A stretch of DNA of 64,000 nucleotides, taken from positions 62,001 to 126,000 of the forward strand of contig NZ_JAUKWQ010000001.1 in NCBI RefSeq assembly GCF_030504645.1, in the 5' to 3' direction. Made by a program: the position numbers and the translations under genes. The notes below the pieces were generated by a model. The model was not told the origin of the DNA. It ran no database searches and worked only from the letters and a program-made list of their open reading frames with translations. Positions 26,499-34,542 of this stretch are shown in pieces. The DNA comes from Rhizobium oryzicola (GTDB taxonomy: Bacteria > Pseudomonadota > Alphaproteobacteria > Rhizobiales > Rhizobiaceae). Within the stretch, counting starts at the first letter, position 1, and each line of letters starts with the position of its first letter.

Positions 26499-28238
26499 AT
26501 GCGCACGCTTTTTGCTGCCCTGATTGCGACCACTGCACTTGCTGGTGCTGCCCAGGCCGCCACCGTTTATCCTCTGGACCGCGCCACTATTCTGAACGGT
26601 TCGCCGTTTGACTTCAAAGTCGAATTCAAGTCCGTCGTAAAGCCCGAGGACGTCAAGGTGACCGTTAACGGTCAGGATTACAAATCCGTGTTCGGCACGG
26701 AAGCCAAGTTCGTTGCCGAAGAGAAGGGCAAGGACGACAAGGTTCTCGGTTCTGCCCTGATCCTGCGCGGCGCGAAGCTGCCGGCTGGCACCTACAAGAT
26801 CGAAGTTGCCGCTGGCGACGACAAGAAGTCCGTGACCTGGGATGTTTACGCCACGGCTGACAAGCCGAAGGCCAAGAACATCATCTTCTTCCTGGGCGAT
26901 GGCCTGTCTGTTGCGCACCGCACCGGCGCCCGCATCATGTCCAAGGGCATGACGGAGGGCAAGGCAAACGGCCACCTGAACATGGACACCCTGGATCGCG
27001 CTGCCTTCATCGGCACCTCCTCCACGAACGCCATTGCAACCGACAGTGCCAACACCATGTCGGCCTACATGACCGGTCATAAGACGGCCGTGAACGCACT
27101 TGGCGTTTACGCGGACCGTACGCCGAATACGCTGGATGACCCGCGCGTCGAAACCATTGCCGAAGCTGTTCGCCGCACGACGAAGAAGTCGATCGGCATT
27201 GTGTCCGGCGCTGAAATCGAAGACGCGACCCCGGCCGCCGTTGTTGCGCACACCCGCGCCCGTGCCGACAAGGCCGAAATCGTCGGCATGATGTATGATG
27301 TGAAGCCGGACGTCATTCTCGGCGGTGGCTCTGCCTATTTCCTGTCCAAGGATGTGGCCGGTTCCAAGCGCAAGGACGACAAGGACTACATCAAGCTGTT
27401 CAAGGACGCCGGCTATAGCCTGGCAACCGATAAGAACGAGCTTGCCAAGGTGTCCGGCGACAAGATCCTCGGTCTCTTCCACACCGGCAACATGGACTCC
27501 GTCCTCGACCGCCAGCAGTTGAAGAAGGGCACCGTCGATAAGTTCCCGAACCAGCCCGGCCTTGTTGAAATGACCAAGGTCGCCCTCGACAACCTCTCGA
27601 AGAACCCGGAAGGCTTCTTCCTGATGGTGGAAGGCGCCTCCATCGACAAAATGTCCCACCCGATGGACTGGGACCGCGCCATGTATGAAACCATCGAATT
27701 CGACCAGGCTGTCGGCCTTGGCCTGGAATTCCTGAAGAAGAACCCGGACACGCTGATCGTCGTGACTGGCGACCACACCCACGGCGTTTCCGTCATCGGC
27801 ACGATCGATGATGAAAAGCCGGGCACCGACATGCGCGAGAAGGTCGGCACCTATGCGGATGCCGGCTTCCCGAACTACGAAGACAAGGATGGCGACGGCT
27901 ATCCGGACAAGGTCGATGTGACCCGTCGCCTGGCTGTCTTCTCATCCAACTTCCCGGACTATTACGAGACCTGGCGTCCGAAGATGGACGGCCCGTTCGA
28001 GCCGGCTGTCCAGAATGAGAAGAAGCAGTACGTTGCCAACGAAGCTTACAAGAACGTCCCGGGTGCCGTCTTCCGCGAAGGCAACCTGCCGCGTTCGGCT
28101 GATACCGCCGTTCACGCTGTTGATGACGTCATCCTGCAGTCCACGGGCCCGGGCTCCGAAGGCTTCAAGGGCTATCTGGAAGAAAGCGACGTCTACAAGG
28201 TGTTGGTCGATACCTTCGCGCTCGGCGCCAAGAAGTAA
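26499..28238 (+). CDS. phoA: secreted alkaline phosphatase
   Basis: Periplasmic metal-dependent phosphomonoesterase of the PhoA superfamily, 579 residues. A Sec signal peptide ends near residue 20 (ALAGAAQA). An N-terminal beta domain (21-120) precedes the catalytic domain. Metal ligand Asp134 is in IIFFLGDGLSVAH, the nucleophile is Ser183 in ATDSANTMSAYMTG, and VVTGDHTHG near residue 428 supplies further zinc ligands. A calcium-like DKDGDGYPDKVD stretch occurs near 465. GAGG precedes the ATG. A candidate Pho box upstream suggests phosphate-starvation control. It is transcribed alone, with a hairpin after the stop. The gene symbol denotes the functional class; subfamily (PhoA versus other alkaline phosphatases) needs alignment. 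Confidence 0.92.
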   Translation: MRTLFAALIATTALAGAAQAATVYPLDRATILNGSPFDFKVEFKSVVKPEDVKVTVNGQDYKSVFGTEAKFVAEEKGKDDKVLGSALILRGAKLPAGTYKIEVAAGDDKKSVTWDVYATADKPKAKNIIFFLGDGLSVAHRTGARIMSKGMTEGKANGHLNMDTLDRAAFIGTSSTNAIATDSANTMSAYMTGHKTAVNALGVYADRTPNTLDDPRVETIAEAVRRTTKKSIGIVSGAEIEDATPAAVVAHTRARADKAEIVGMMYDVKPDVILGGGSAYFLSKDVAGSKRKDDKDYIKLFKDAGYSLATDKNELAKVSGDKILGLFHTGNMDSVLDRQQLKKGTVDKFPNQPGLVEMTKVALDNLSKNPEGFFLMVEGASIDKMSHPMDWDRAMYETIEFDQAVGLGLEFLKKNPDTLIVVTGDHTHGVSVIGTIDDEKPGTDMREKVGTYADAGFPNYEDKDGDGYPDKVDVTRRLAVFSSNFPDYYETWRPKMDGPFEPAVQNEKKQYVANEAYKNVPGAVFREGNLPRSADTAVHAVDDVILQSTGPGSEGFKGYLEESDVYKVLVDTFALGAKK

Positions 28239-28260
28239 GCCATCTTTCGCTTGCAGTCTT

Positions 28261-28284
28261 ATCCGGGCAGCTTGCTGCCCGGAT
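28261..28284 (+). terminator. hairpin downstream of the alkaline phosphatase gene
   Basis: Perfect 10-bp stem ATCCGGGCAG / CTGCCCGGAT with a CTTG tetraloop, 23 nt after the stop. The U-tract is weak (ATTTCCGTTT), so termination may be partial and allow read-through into the next three genes. Confidence 0.75.
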
Positions 28285-28326
28285 ATTTCCGTTTAAAGAT
28301 TTGCTCTCTCTCGTCGGAGGTCGCCC

Positions 28327-28797
28327 ATGTCTCGTGGTATCGACGTTTTGCACTTTGACCGTCGGACATTTCTGTCGACGATAGGCCTTGCCTTCGCAAC
28401 CGTGCCGTTTCGTGAAGCCTATGCCGCGACCACGCAGCTGAGCTTCGGCGAGCTCTACGGCAAGGTGAGCGTTCTCGGCCTCGAATTTTCAGACAAGGTC
28501 AAGACCCTCACCGGCAAGCCGGTCGCGATGCGTGGCTTCATGGCGCCGCCTTTGAAGGCGGAAGCGGCTTTTTTCGTGCTGACCGAAATCCCGATGTCGC
28601 TTTGCCCCTTTTGCTCCTCTGATGCGGATTGGCCCGACAATATCGTGGTCGTCTATCTCGGCGCCAAGCAGACCTTCACACAGCCCAACCAGTTGATCGA
28701 AGTGCAGGGCCAATTGGACATGGGCTCGTGGATTGATCCTGAGACTGGGTTCGTCAGCCGGCTTCGTATTCGAGATGCAAGTTTCAGGATGGCCTAA
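28327..28797 (+). CDS. Tat-exported periplasmic protein with CPFC motif, first gene of the ABC operon
   Basis: 156 residues. The N-terminus FDRRTFLSTIGLAFA is a twin-arginine signal with probable cleavage after EAYA (about residue 33), implying export in folded, possibly metal-loaded form. The mature part contains MSLCPFCSSDADWPDN near residue 95, a CxxC that could bind metal, and a beta-rich OB-like tail (VQGQLDMGSWIDPETG). GGAGGT lies 5 nt before the ATG. The ABC ATPase gene follows after 3 nt. I place it in the DUF3299-like group that accompanies MacB-type ABC genes, from memory; function not established. Confidence 0.72.
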   Translation: MSRGIDVLHFDRRTFLSTIGLAFATVPFREAYAATTQLSFGELYGKVSVLGLEFSDKVKTLTGKPVAMRGFMAPPLKAEAAFFVLTEIPMSLCPFCSSDADWPDNIVVVYLGAKQTFTQPNQLIEVQGQLDMGSWIDPETGFVSRLRIRDASFRMA

Positions 28798-28800
28798 GCC

Positions 28801-29490
28801 ATGACATCGCTGATTGTGGAAGGTGTGCGCCTGAGCGTGCCCGATATGGCCGTGCCTGTTTTGAATGTCGATCACTTGATGATCGGCTCCGGGGCACATG
28901 TGGCAATCACCGGCGGCTCGGGGTCGGGCAAGAGCAGCCTGTTGAATGTGCTGTCCGGCCTGGAAAGGCCGACAGCTGGTCGCGTCGTGTGGGAGGCGGT
29001 GGACATTGCTGCCTTGAGCGAAAGCGGCCGTGATCGCTGGCGCGCCGAGCATGTCGGCCTTGTCATGCAGGATTTTCATCTGTTTCCAGGGCTGTCCGCT
29101 CTTGAAAACGTCTTGCTTCCCGCAAAGCTTGCCCGGGTGGCAAGTGAGGCGCTGAAGCAGCGGGCAGGCGAATTATTGGTCAAGGTTGGCCTGTCGCGCC
29201 CGGACCAGCATGTCGAAACCATGTCGCGGGGTGAAATGCAGCGCGTGGCAATTGCCCGTGCGCTTCTGCGCGAGCCGGGCATCATCGTCGCTGACGAGCC
29301 GACCGCCAGTCTCGACGCCGAAAGTGGCGAGGCGGTTGCCAACCTGCTGCTGTCGATCGCTGTAGAAACCGGCTGCACGCTTCTCGTCGCGTCGCACGAT
29401 CCGCGCCTGGTGGAGAGAATGAAGCGCCGCATTGCTATGCGCGCCGGTGAAATCGTCAGCGATACGGTCGATGCGGAGTCATCAGCATGA
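28801..29490 (+). CDS. ABC transporter ATP-binding protein (MacB/LolD type)
   Basis: 229-residue ATPase subunit. Walker A GGSGSGKSS is at 38-46, the Q-loop is Gln90 (VMQDFHLFPGLSALENVLLP), the signature motif is MSRGEMQRVAIARALL (141-156; SRGEM instead of SGGQ), and Walker B is IIVADEPTASLD with catalytic Glu166. The H-loop is VASHDPRLVERM. The sequence groups with LolD/MacB/FtsE-type ATPases that drive periplasmic mechanotransmission rather than classical import. It starts 3 nt after the Tat protein gene and overlaps the permease start by 4 nt (ATGA). Confidence 0.92.
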   Translation: MTSLIVEGVRLSVPDMAVPVLNVDHLMIGSGAHVAITGGSGSGKSSLLNVLSGLERPTAGRVVWEAVDIAALSESGRDRWRAEHVGLVMQDFHLFPGLSALENVLLPAKLARVASEALKQRAGELLVKVGLSRPDQHVETMSRGEMQRVAIARALLREPGIIVADEPTASLDAESGEAVANLLLSIAVETGCTLLVASHDPRLVERMKRRIAMRAGEIVSDTVDAESSA

Positions 29491-30776
29491 TCTCCTTTAT
29501 TCTTGCTGATCTGCGCCGCCTTTGGCTGGGCGCGGCCGTCATGATCCTGTTGGTTGCGCTGGCAACGGCTCTCGGTGTCACCGTCACCCTCCAAGAGCGG
29601 GCGCTGCGGTTGGGCAGTGCTCGTGCCGCAGACCGTTTCGATTTGGTGGTGAGTGCCGCAGGTAGCGAAACGCAGCTTGTTCTCTCCTCCGTCTTCCTGC
29701 AGCCCTCTCCGCTGCCGCTGATGCCCGGTGATGTACTGGCCAAGCTGAATGCCGATCCGCGCGTCGCCTGGGCGGCACCCGTGGGCTTCGGCGATAGTTT
29801 TCTGGGTCACCCCATCGTCGGCACGACGACAAAACTGATTACGGGAACGACAACAGGATTTTCCGCCGGTGCCGTCTTTGCGCATGAGGGGGAGGCGGTG
29901 GTCGGTGCCGGCGTCGATCTCCCAGTTGGCGCGGAGGTCAAGCCCATGCATGGCACGGCAGAAACCGGCGGCGAGACCCACAAGGAGATCGCCTATCGCG
30001 TCGTCGGCAAGTTGAAACCAACGGGCACGCCCTGGGACCGTGCGATCCTGGTGCCTGTGCAGGCGGTCTGGCATCTGCATGGCCTGGGTGCGCATGACGA
30101 TCATGATGACGACCATGACCATGCTGATACGGCTGGGGCGGCGAACGCCCCCGCTGAACCGGAGCATCATGACGAGCATGATCATCATCACGGCCATGTG
30201 GATGCGGATGCACCAGTCAACGAGGCCTTTACGCAAGAAGCGCCGGGCTTGCCGGCTATTCTCGTAAAACCAAAGACAATCGCCGATGCCTATCGCCTGC
30301 GCCAGGAGTATCGCTCCGGTTCAACGCTTGCCGTCTTTCCGGGTGAAGTGCTGACCAAACTTTATGCAACGCTGGGGGATGCCAAGTTCGTTCTTGCTGC
30401 CGTCTCTGCCGGATCGCAAGTGCTGGTGGCGGCTGCTCTTCTGCTCGTCAGCCTCATTCATGTCGGCCAACGACGCCGCCAGATAGGTGCGCTCAGGGCC
30501 TTCGGGGCACCCCGCACAGCCGTCTTCTCTATTGTCTGGAGCGAATTGTTCGGGCTGGTCGCCCTTGGCATCGGCCTTGGCTTCGCGCTGGGCTATACGG
30601 GCGCCCGTTTCATCGGAACTGCCTTCACGACACAGACCGGCGTCATCCTGCCCGTGGAGTTCGCGATGGAGGACTGGCGCATGGCGTCAGCATTGCTTCT
30701 GCTCGCAGCCCTCTTCGCCGCCATCCCGGCGCTTCTCGCCTACCGCCAGTCACCGGCCCAGGCCTTGCGGGCATAA
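29487..30776 (+). CDS. FtsX/MacB-like ABC permease with histidine-rich periplasmic stretch
   Basis: 429 residues with the MacB/FtsX topology: one N-terminal helix (about 14-34), a large periplasmic domain, and three C-terminal helices (from about 305, 345 and 395). Within the periplasmic domain, residues 203-240 hold a dense His/Asp run (for example HDDHDDDHDHAD and HHDEHDHHHGH), separated by an Ala/Pro spacer, a likely zinc, nickel or copper sink. The C-terminus matches FtsX family consensus (RRRQIGALRAFGAPR). The gene overlaps the ATPase by 4 nt. As I recall, a zinc-starvation-induced Pseudomonas cluster (PA4063-PA4066) has a similar gene set. Metal role is inference. Confidence 0.85.
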   Translation: MISFILADLRRLWLGAAVMILLVALATALGVTVTLQERALRLGSARAADRFDLVVSAAGSETQLVLSSVFLQPSPLPLMPGDVLAKLNADPRVAWAAPVGFGDSFLGHPIVGTTTKLITGTTTGFSAGAVFAHEGEAVVGAGVDLPVGAEVKPMHGTAETGGETHKEIAYRVVGKLKPTGTPWDRAILVPVQAVWHLHGLGAHDDHDDDHDHADTAGAANAPAEPEHHDEHDHHHGHVDADAPVNEAFTQEAPGLPAILVKPKTIADAYRLRQEYRSGSTLAVFPGEVLTKLYATLGDAKFVLAAVSAGSQVLVAAALLLVSLIHVGQRRRQIGALRAFGAPRTAVFSIVWSELFGLVALGIGLGFALGYTGARFIGTAFTTQTGVILPVEFAMEDWRMASALLLLAALFAAIPALLAYRQSPAQALRA

Positions 30777-30783
30777 ATTACGC

Positions 30784-31776
30784 CTATCCGAGATCGGCGA
30801 TGGCTTTCATCACGCTGTCTTCGATCTCGATGCCTTGCTGGTCGGCCAGACGCCGTGCTGAGCGACCTTTGCGGCCGGGTAGACGCACACCATCCTCTTC
30901 CGTCATCAGGCTTGCAAGCGCGGCGATCCGTTGCGTGGCGGCCTCTCCAGCCGCCGCTTGCGGGTCTATGGTGATGATGAACTGGCCAAGCGCCGGTGGC
31001 GGACCCTTGTCGTCAAACAGCGAGCTTGCCTCATGGGAAAAATGCGCGCCGGTGAGACCGGCGGCCAACACTTCCACCATCAGCGCCAGTGCCGCACCCT
31101 TGGCGCCACCTGCAGGCGCCATGGTCCCCTTCAGGGCCGCATCGGCATCGGTGGTCGGGTTACCGTCCGCGTCGAGCGCCCAGTCATCCGGGATTGGTGC
31201 ACCCTTTTGATGCGCTTCCATCACCTTGCCGCGCGCCACCTTGGAGAGCGCAAGGTCGATGACGATGGGATCGCCACCGGCCATGGGAACTGCAAAGGCA
31301 ATGGGATTGGTGCCATACAACGGCTTCCTGCCGCCCCAGGGCGCCATGGAGGCAGGCGCATTAGCAAACATCATGGCGGCAAGGCCCTGCTCGGCCAGGC
31401 GTTCCACCGTCAGCGCCATGACCCCTGCATGATGTGAATTGTGAATGGCCGCGCAGGCAATGCCTTGCGCCCGTGTCATGGCCGGGAGCTCAGCCACTGC
31501 AAGATCGAGCGCCGGATAGGCGAAGCCGAACCGCACATCAATGGCGAGAAAGCCCGGCTTGGGGCGCGTTGCGCTGGGCTCCGCCTGCCCATTCACCTTG
31601 CCCGCGCGCGCTTGCTTTACATACGCCGGAACGCGGCGCAACCCGTGGCCCGATTGCCCTGCCGCTTCGGAGGCTACAAGTGCGCGGGCGACCGATGCCG
31701 CCGCTGCCGGGCGAACGCCATTCTTCTCGAACACGCCGGTGACGAGGTCTGTGAGTTCGGCAATCTGGAAATGCAT
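30784..31776 (-). CDS. Ldh family (malate/L-lactate/ureidoglycolate-type) NAD(P)H oxidoreductase
   Basis: Member of the non-Rossmann Ldh2/YlbC family that reduces or oxidises 2-keto/2-hydroxy acids. The ATG at 31776 gives 330 residues, with AAGG 8 nt upstream. Family motifs: ASEAAGQSGHGLRRVPAYV near residue 40 (catalytic His-Gly), AAIHNSHHAGVMALTVERLA near 115, and NPIAFAVPMAGGDPIVIDLALSKVARGKV near 160. GGAKGAALALMVEVLAAGLTG near 225 is the C-terminal signature. Actual substrate is undetermined: malate, lactate, ureidoglycolate or delta-1-piperideine-2-carboxylate are all possible. Convergent with the ABC operon (7 nt away). Confidence 0.85.
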   Translation of the reverse strand: MHFQIAELTDLVTGVFEKNGVRPAAAASVARALVASEAAGQSGHGLRRVPAYVKQARAGKVNGQAEPSATRPKPGFLAIDVRFGFAYPALDLAVAELPAMTRAQGIACAAIHNSHHAGVMALTVERLAEQGLAAMMFANAPASMAPWGGRKPLYGTNPIAFAVPMAGGDPIVIDLALSKVARGKVMEAHQKGAPIPDDWALDADGNPTTDADAALKGTMAPAGGAKGAALALMVEVLAAGLTGAHFSHEASSLFDDKGPPPALGQFIITIDPQAAAGEAATQRIAALASLMTEEDGVRLPGRKGRSARRLADQQGIEIEDSVMKAIADLG

Positions 31777-31830
31777 GAGGAGGGCCTTGGTTATTACAGA
31801 GCGAGCCACGCAGAAGGCGGCTCGGCTGTC

Positions 31831-32853
31831 TTAACAACCCGTGGGTCCGGTGGGAACCCTGATCGTCAGCTTGGCATCGGAAGGCGGCGTCGGGACGCTA
31901 GACAGGCGATTGATGTTGGATACCGCCTGCTCATCGACCTCGGGGAAGCCCGAACTTCTCGCCAGCGACACGCTCAGGATATTGCCCGAGGCATCGATGC
32001 GAAAGGCGATCGTCGCCGTCAGCGACTTGCCGTGGAAACCGGCCGGGCAGCGGAAGGAACTGCGCCTGCGGATATAGGAGGCGACCTTGCTTTCCCATTC
32101 TTCCGATTGACGCGACGTACCGGTTCGCTCCTGAGAGGTGCGGTTTGCTGCCGTCTTGTCCGCTACCGGCGCTTCCGTCTTGGCCTCGACCTTTTGCTGC
32201 GAAGCCTGCTGCTGCGGCTTTGGCTTCGGCTTCTGCGCGACCTTCTTCTTTTCCGGCGGATCGGGCTTCTTCTCAGCCTTCTCTTCCGCAGGTGGAGGTG
32301 GCCGCATCACAGGCAGGGGAACCTCCACATTCTCCAGAAGCGGTGGCTTCTCCGGTACCGTTTCGGCAATCGGTGGCAGCGCCTCGGGGATCGTGGCCGT
32401 CTGTTCAGGCACAGGTTCCGGCTGCGGCTCCTGAGTCTGCTGAGGAGGAGGCTCTGGAGTGGGCGAAGGAGTTGGTTCCGGTTGCACCTCTTCCTTTATT
32501 GGCTCCGGTGGCTGAGGCTCTGGCGGAACCTCCGCGGCCTGCTGTGGTTGAGGTTCTGGTGGTGGGGGAGTCTCAGCTGGCTTTTCCGGCTCCAGTTGCC
32601 GGCTTTTGACCTCTTCCGCCGTTTCTGTTTCCTTGGATGCGACCGTTTCCTCAGGCATCCTGGCTTGAGGTTCGGGCGCAAGCTCCAGCATGATGGCTGG
32701 TGGATCACCGGCACCAATGTCTTCCGCAGGCTTTTCACGCAGCATCAGGCCGACGCCGGCCACGTGCACGCTCACGACGAGAGCGGCAGCGACGGTCCAG
32801 AGCGTCGCATCGCGGACCAGCAATCCTTCCGATCGCTCAAGGAGCGCTGTCAT
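31831..32853 (-). CDS. tonB: TonB energy-transducing protein
   Basis: 340 residues. A single N-terminal anchor (about 17-37, WTVAAALVVSVHVAGVGLML) is followed by a very long Pro/Glu/Gln/Lys-rich periplasm-spanning region (about 60-235) and the globular TonB C-terminal domain (about 250-340: YIRRRSSFRCPAGFHG, ATIAFRIDASGNILSVSL, DEQAVSNINRLSSVPTPP). With ExbB and ExbD it transfers proton-motive force to outer-membrane siderophore and haem receptors. It overlaps exbD by 4 nt and is last in exbB-exbD-tonB. The C-terminal Cys pair (FRCPAG and terminal PTGC) is a small peculiarity. Iron-responsive control is expected but no clear operator was found. Confidence 0.93.
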   Translation of the reverse strand: MTALLERSEGLLVRDATLWTVAAALVVSVHVAGVGLMLREKPAEDIGAGDPPAIMLELAPEPQARMPEETVASKETETAEEVKSRQLEPEKPAETPPPPEPQPQQAAEVPPEPQPPEPIKEEVQPEPTPSPTPEPPPQQTQEPQPEPVPEQTATIPEALPPIAETVPEKPPLLENVEVPLPVMRPPPPAEEKAEKKPDPPEKKKVAQKPKPKPQQQASQQKVEAKTEAPVADKTAANRTSQERTGTSRQSEEWESKVASYIRRRSSFRCPAGFHGKSLTATIAFRIDASGNILSVSLARSSGFPEVDEQAVSNINRLSSVPTPPSDAKLTIRVPTGPTGC

Positions 32854-33296
32854 GGCTGCGATCCCGTTGCCATTCCGGGCAGTGTTTCAAGTCCCACCAG
32901 CGCGATCTTGAGGTAGCCTGCATCCCGCAACAGGTTCATCACGTCCATCAGCTGACCGTAATCAACGGCACGATCAGCCCGCAGGAAGATCCTGACATCC
33001 TTGTTGCCTTCGGATGCCTTGGTGAGTGCTGCAGCCAGTTGCGTGCGGCCGACATTGTCATTGCCGATATTGAGCGAAAGGTCCTGCTTGAGCGTGAGGT
33101 AGAGGGGCTTGTCCGGTCGCTGCACAGGCTTGGCGGTCGAGGCCGGAAGATCCACATTCACGTCGACGGTCGCCAGCGGTGCCGCCACCATGAAGATGAT
33201 CAGCAGCACCAGCATTACGTCGATGAAAGGTGTGACGTTGATCTCGTGGTTTTCGGGAAGATCGTCCCCCTGGCTTTCGCGAATGCCGCCGGCCAT
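32850..33296 (-). CDS. exbD: biopolymer transport protein ExbD
   Basis: 148 residues. Short cytoplasmic N-terminus, one transmembrane helix containing the essential Asp (NVTPFIDVMLVLLIIFMV, about residues 20-37), then a periplasmic domain ending with the MDVMNLLRDAGYLKIALVGLE motif. Part of the ExbB-ExbD proton channel that energises TonB. It lies 3 nt after exbB, overlapping tonB by 4 nt, so the three are translated together. Confidence 0.96.
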   Translation of the reverse strand: MAGGIRESQGDDLPENHEINVTPFIDVMLVLLIIFMVAAPLATVDVNVDLPASTAKPVQRPDKPLYLTLKQDLSLNIGNDNVGRTQLAAALTKASEGNKDVRIFLRADRAVDYGQLMDVMNLLRDAGYLKIALVGLETLPGMATGSQP

Positions 33297-33299
33297 GGC

Positions 33300-34346
33300 T
33301 CATTCTCCCGCGATCAGGGAGACGGATGGCTTGCGGTTGCCGGGAGGTACCCTGCGGAAGTCGAGGTCGCGGCTCACCAGTCTTTCCACCCCGGCTGCGG
33401 CATCGGCCAACAGGCCCCGATAACCAGTGATGGAGCGGGCAAACATGTTGTAAATCACGACCGCCGGAATGGCAGCCACGAGGCCGATGGCGGTCGCCAG
33501 CAAGGCCTCGGCAATGCCCGGCGCGACGACCGCGAGATTGGTGGTCTGGGATTTGGAGATGCCGATGAAGGAATTCATGATGCCCCAGACTGTGCCGAAC
33601 AGACCTACGAAAGGGGCGACGGAGCCGATGGTGGCCAGCGCGCCCGTTCCCCGCAACATCCGGCGGCCGGCTCCCGCCTCGATCCGCCCGAGAGCCGAGG
33701 AGATGCGCTCCTTTACGCCGGCGTTTTCGGCATGATCGAGAGCGCCTTCCGACAGCTTGACCTCATGAGCGGCCTCGCGCAGCATGAGCGCTGCCGGACC
33801 AGCCTTTTGCTCGGCGGCGGAGAGTGCTTCCGAGAGGCTTCTGGAGCCCCGAATGACAGAAAGAACCTTTTTCGCCCGCCGACGTGCACCAATGAGTTCC
33901 AGCGTCTTGGCAAGCCAGACTGTCCAGGTGGTCACGGAAGCCAGTGCCAGCCCCATCATCACGCCTTTGACCACCCGGTCGGCTGCGAGAAACATTCCGA
34001 TCGGTGAAAGATCGTGCGGGATGTCCTTACGCGGCGGCGGGTTCATCAATTGCGTGACAAAGCTTTGCTCGGTTGCGGGCTCCGGGGCCGCATTCTGGAC
34101 CGCAGATGTATTCGTCGCCTGCGCTTGCGCGCTTCCAGCCGTTGGCTGCGATGCAACCGGTAGCGATGAAGGTAGAGTAGTGGTTTGTTCGGTTGCGGCA
34201 GCCGCGCTCTGATTGGGAACCGCATCCTGCGCAGAAACCGGGGCGCTGAACGTGATCATCCATGCCGCCGCCAACAGGACTGCCGGAATAGAGGCAGTCC
34301 CTGCCACCATGGTCGGACGGACGTCTACTGGGGTGAGGTTCGACAT
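33300..34346 (-). CDS. exbB: MotA/TolQ/ExbB proton channel family protein ExbB
   Basis: 348 residues from the ATG at 34346 (GGAG upstream). The N-terminal extension includes a signal-like hydrophobic stretch (IPAVLLAAAWMITFSAPVSAQ) and an Ala/Gln-rich periplasmic segment (about 40-105), typical of the long alphaproteobacterial ExbB. Three core helices follow, with ATIGSVAPFVGLFGTVWGIMNSF near residue 235 and AIGLVAAIPAVVIYNMF near 290. First gene of exbB-exbD-tonB. The open frame extends 159 codons upstream, but that part overlaps infB and is not coding. Confidence 0.95.
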   Translation of the reverse strand: MSNLTPVDVRPTMVAGTASIPAVLLAAAWMITFSAPVSAQDAVPNQSAAAATEQTTTLPSSLPVASQPTAGSAQAQATNTSAVQNAAPEPATEQSFVTQLMNPPPRKDIPHDLSPIGMFLAADRVVKGVMMGLALASVTTWTVWLAKTLELIGARRRAKKVLSVIRGSRSLSEALSAAEQKAGPAALMLREAAHEVKLSEGALDHAENAGVKERISSALGRIEAGAGRRMLRGTGALATIGSVAPFVGLFGTVWGIMNSFIGISKSQTTNLAVVAPGIAEALLATAIGLVAAIPAVVIYNMFARSITGYRGLLADAAAGVERLVSRDLDFRRVPPGNRKPSVSLIAGE

Positions 34347-34488
34347 CAGGATACTCCGGGACGAATGTCGGCTTGGCGTATCACTGGCCATGCCATTGCA
34401 CCTCGGATAGTAAACTTGAGAAAAAAGCACAAGAAATAATTGACCGTCACAGTCAGGAATTTGCAACCGGATACGTGCGCGCAAACGA

Positions 34489-34516
34489 AAATCGCCGGCA
34501 CTGAGGCCGGCGATTT
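34489..34516 (-). terminator. intrinsic terminator of infB
   Basis: Perfect 11-bp stem AAATCGCCGGC / GCCGGCGATTT with a 6-nt loop, 26 nt after the infB stop. On the minus strand it is followed by TTCGTTTGC. It closes the rimP-nusA-ylxR-infB operon before exbB. Confidence 0.88.
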
Positions 34517-34542
34517 GAAGACGTGAGACGCTCCGTGGACGC

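Noticed and set aside
31441..32916. Long frame rich in Arg/Leu/Trp opposite tonB
   Set aside because: Composition is the complement of the Pro/Glu/Gln-rich TonB linker.
34347..34488. Iron-responsive operator (RirA or Irr box) upstream of exbB
   Set aside because: Only short TGA/TCA fragments with wrong spacing were found; not convincing.
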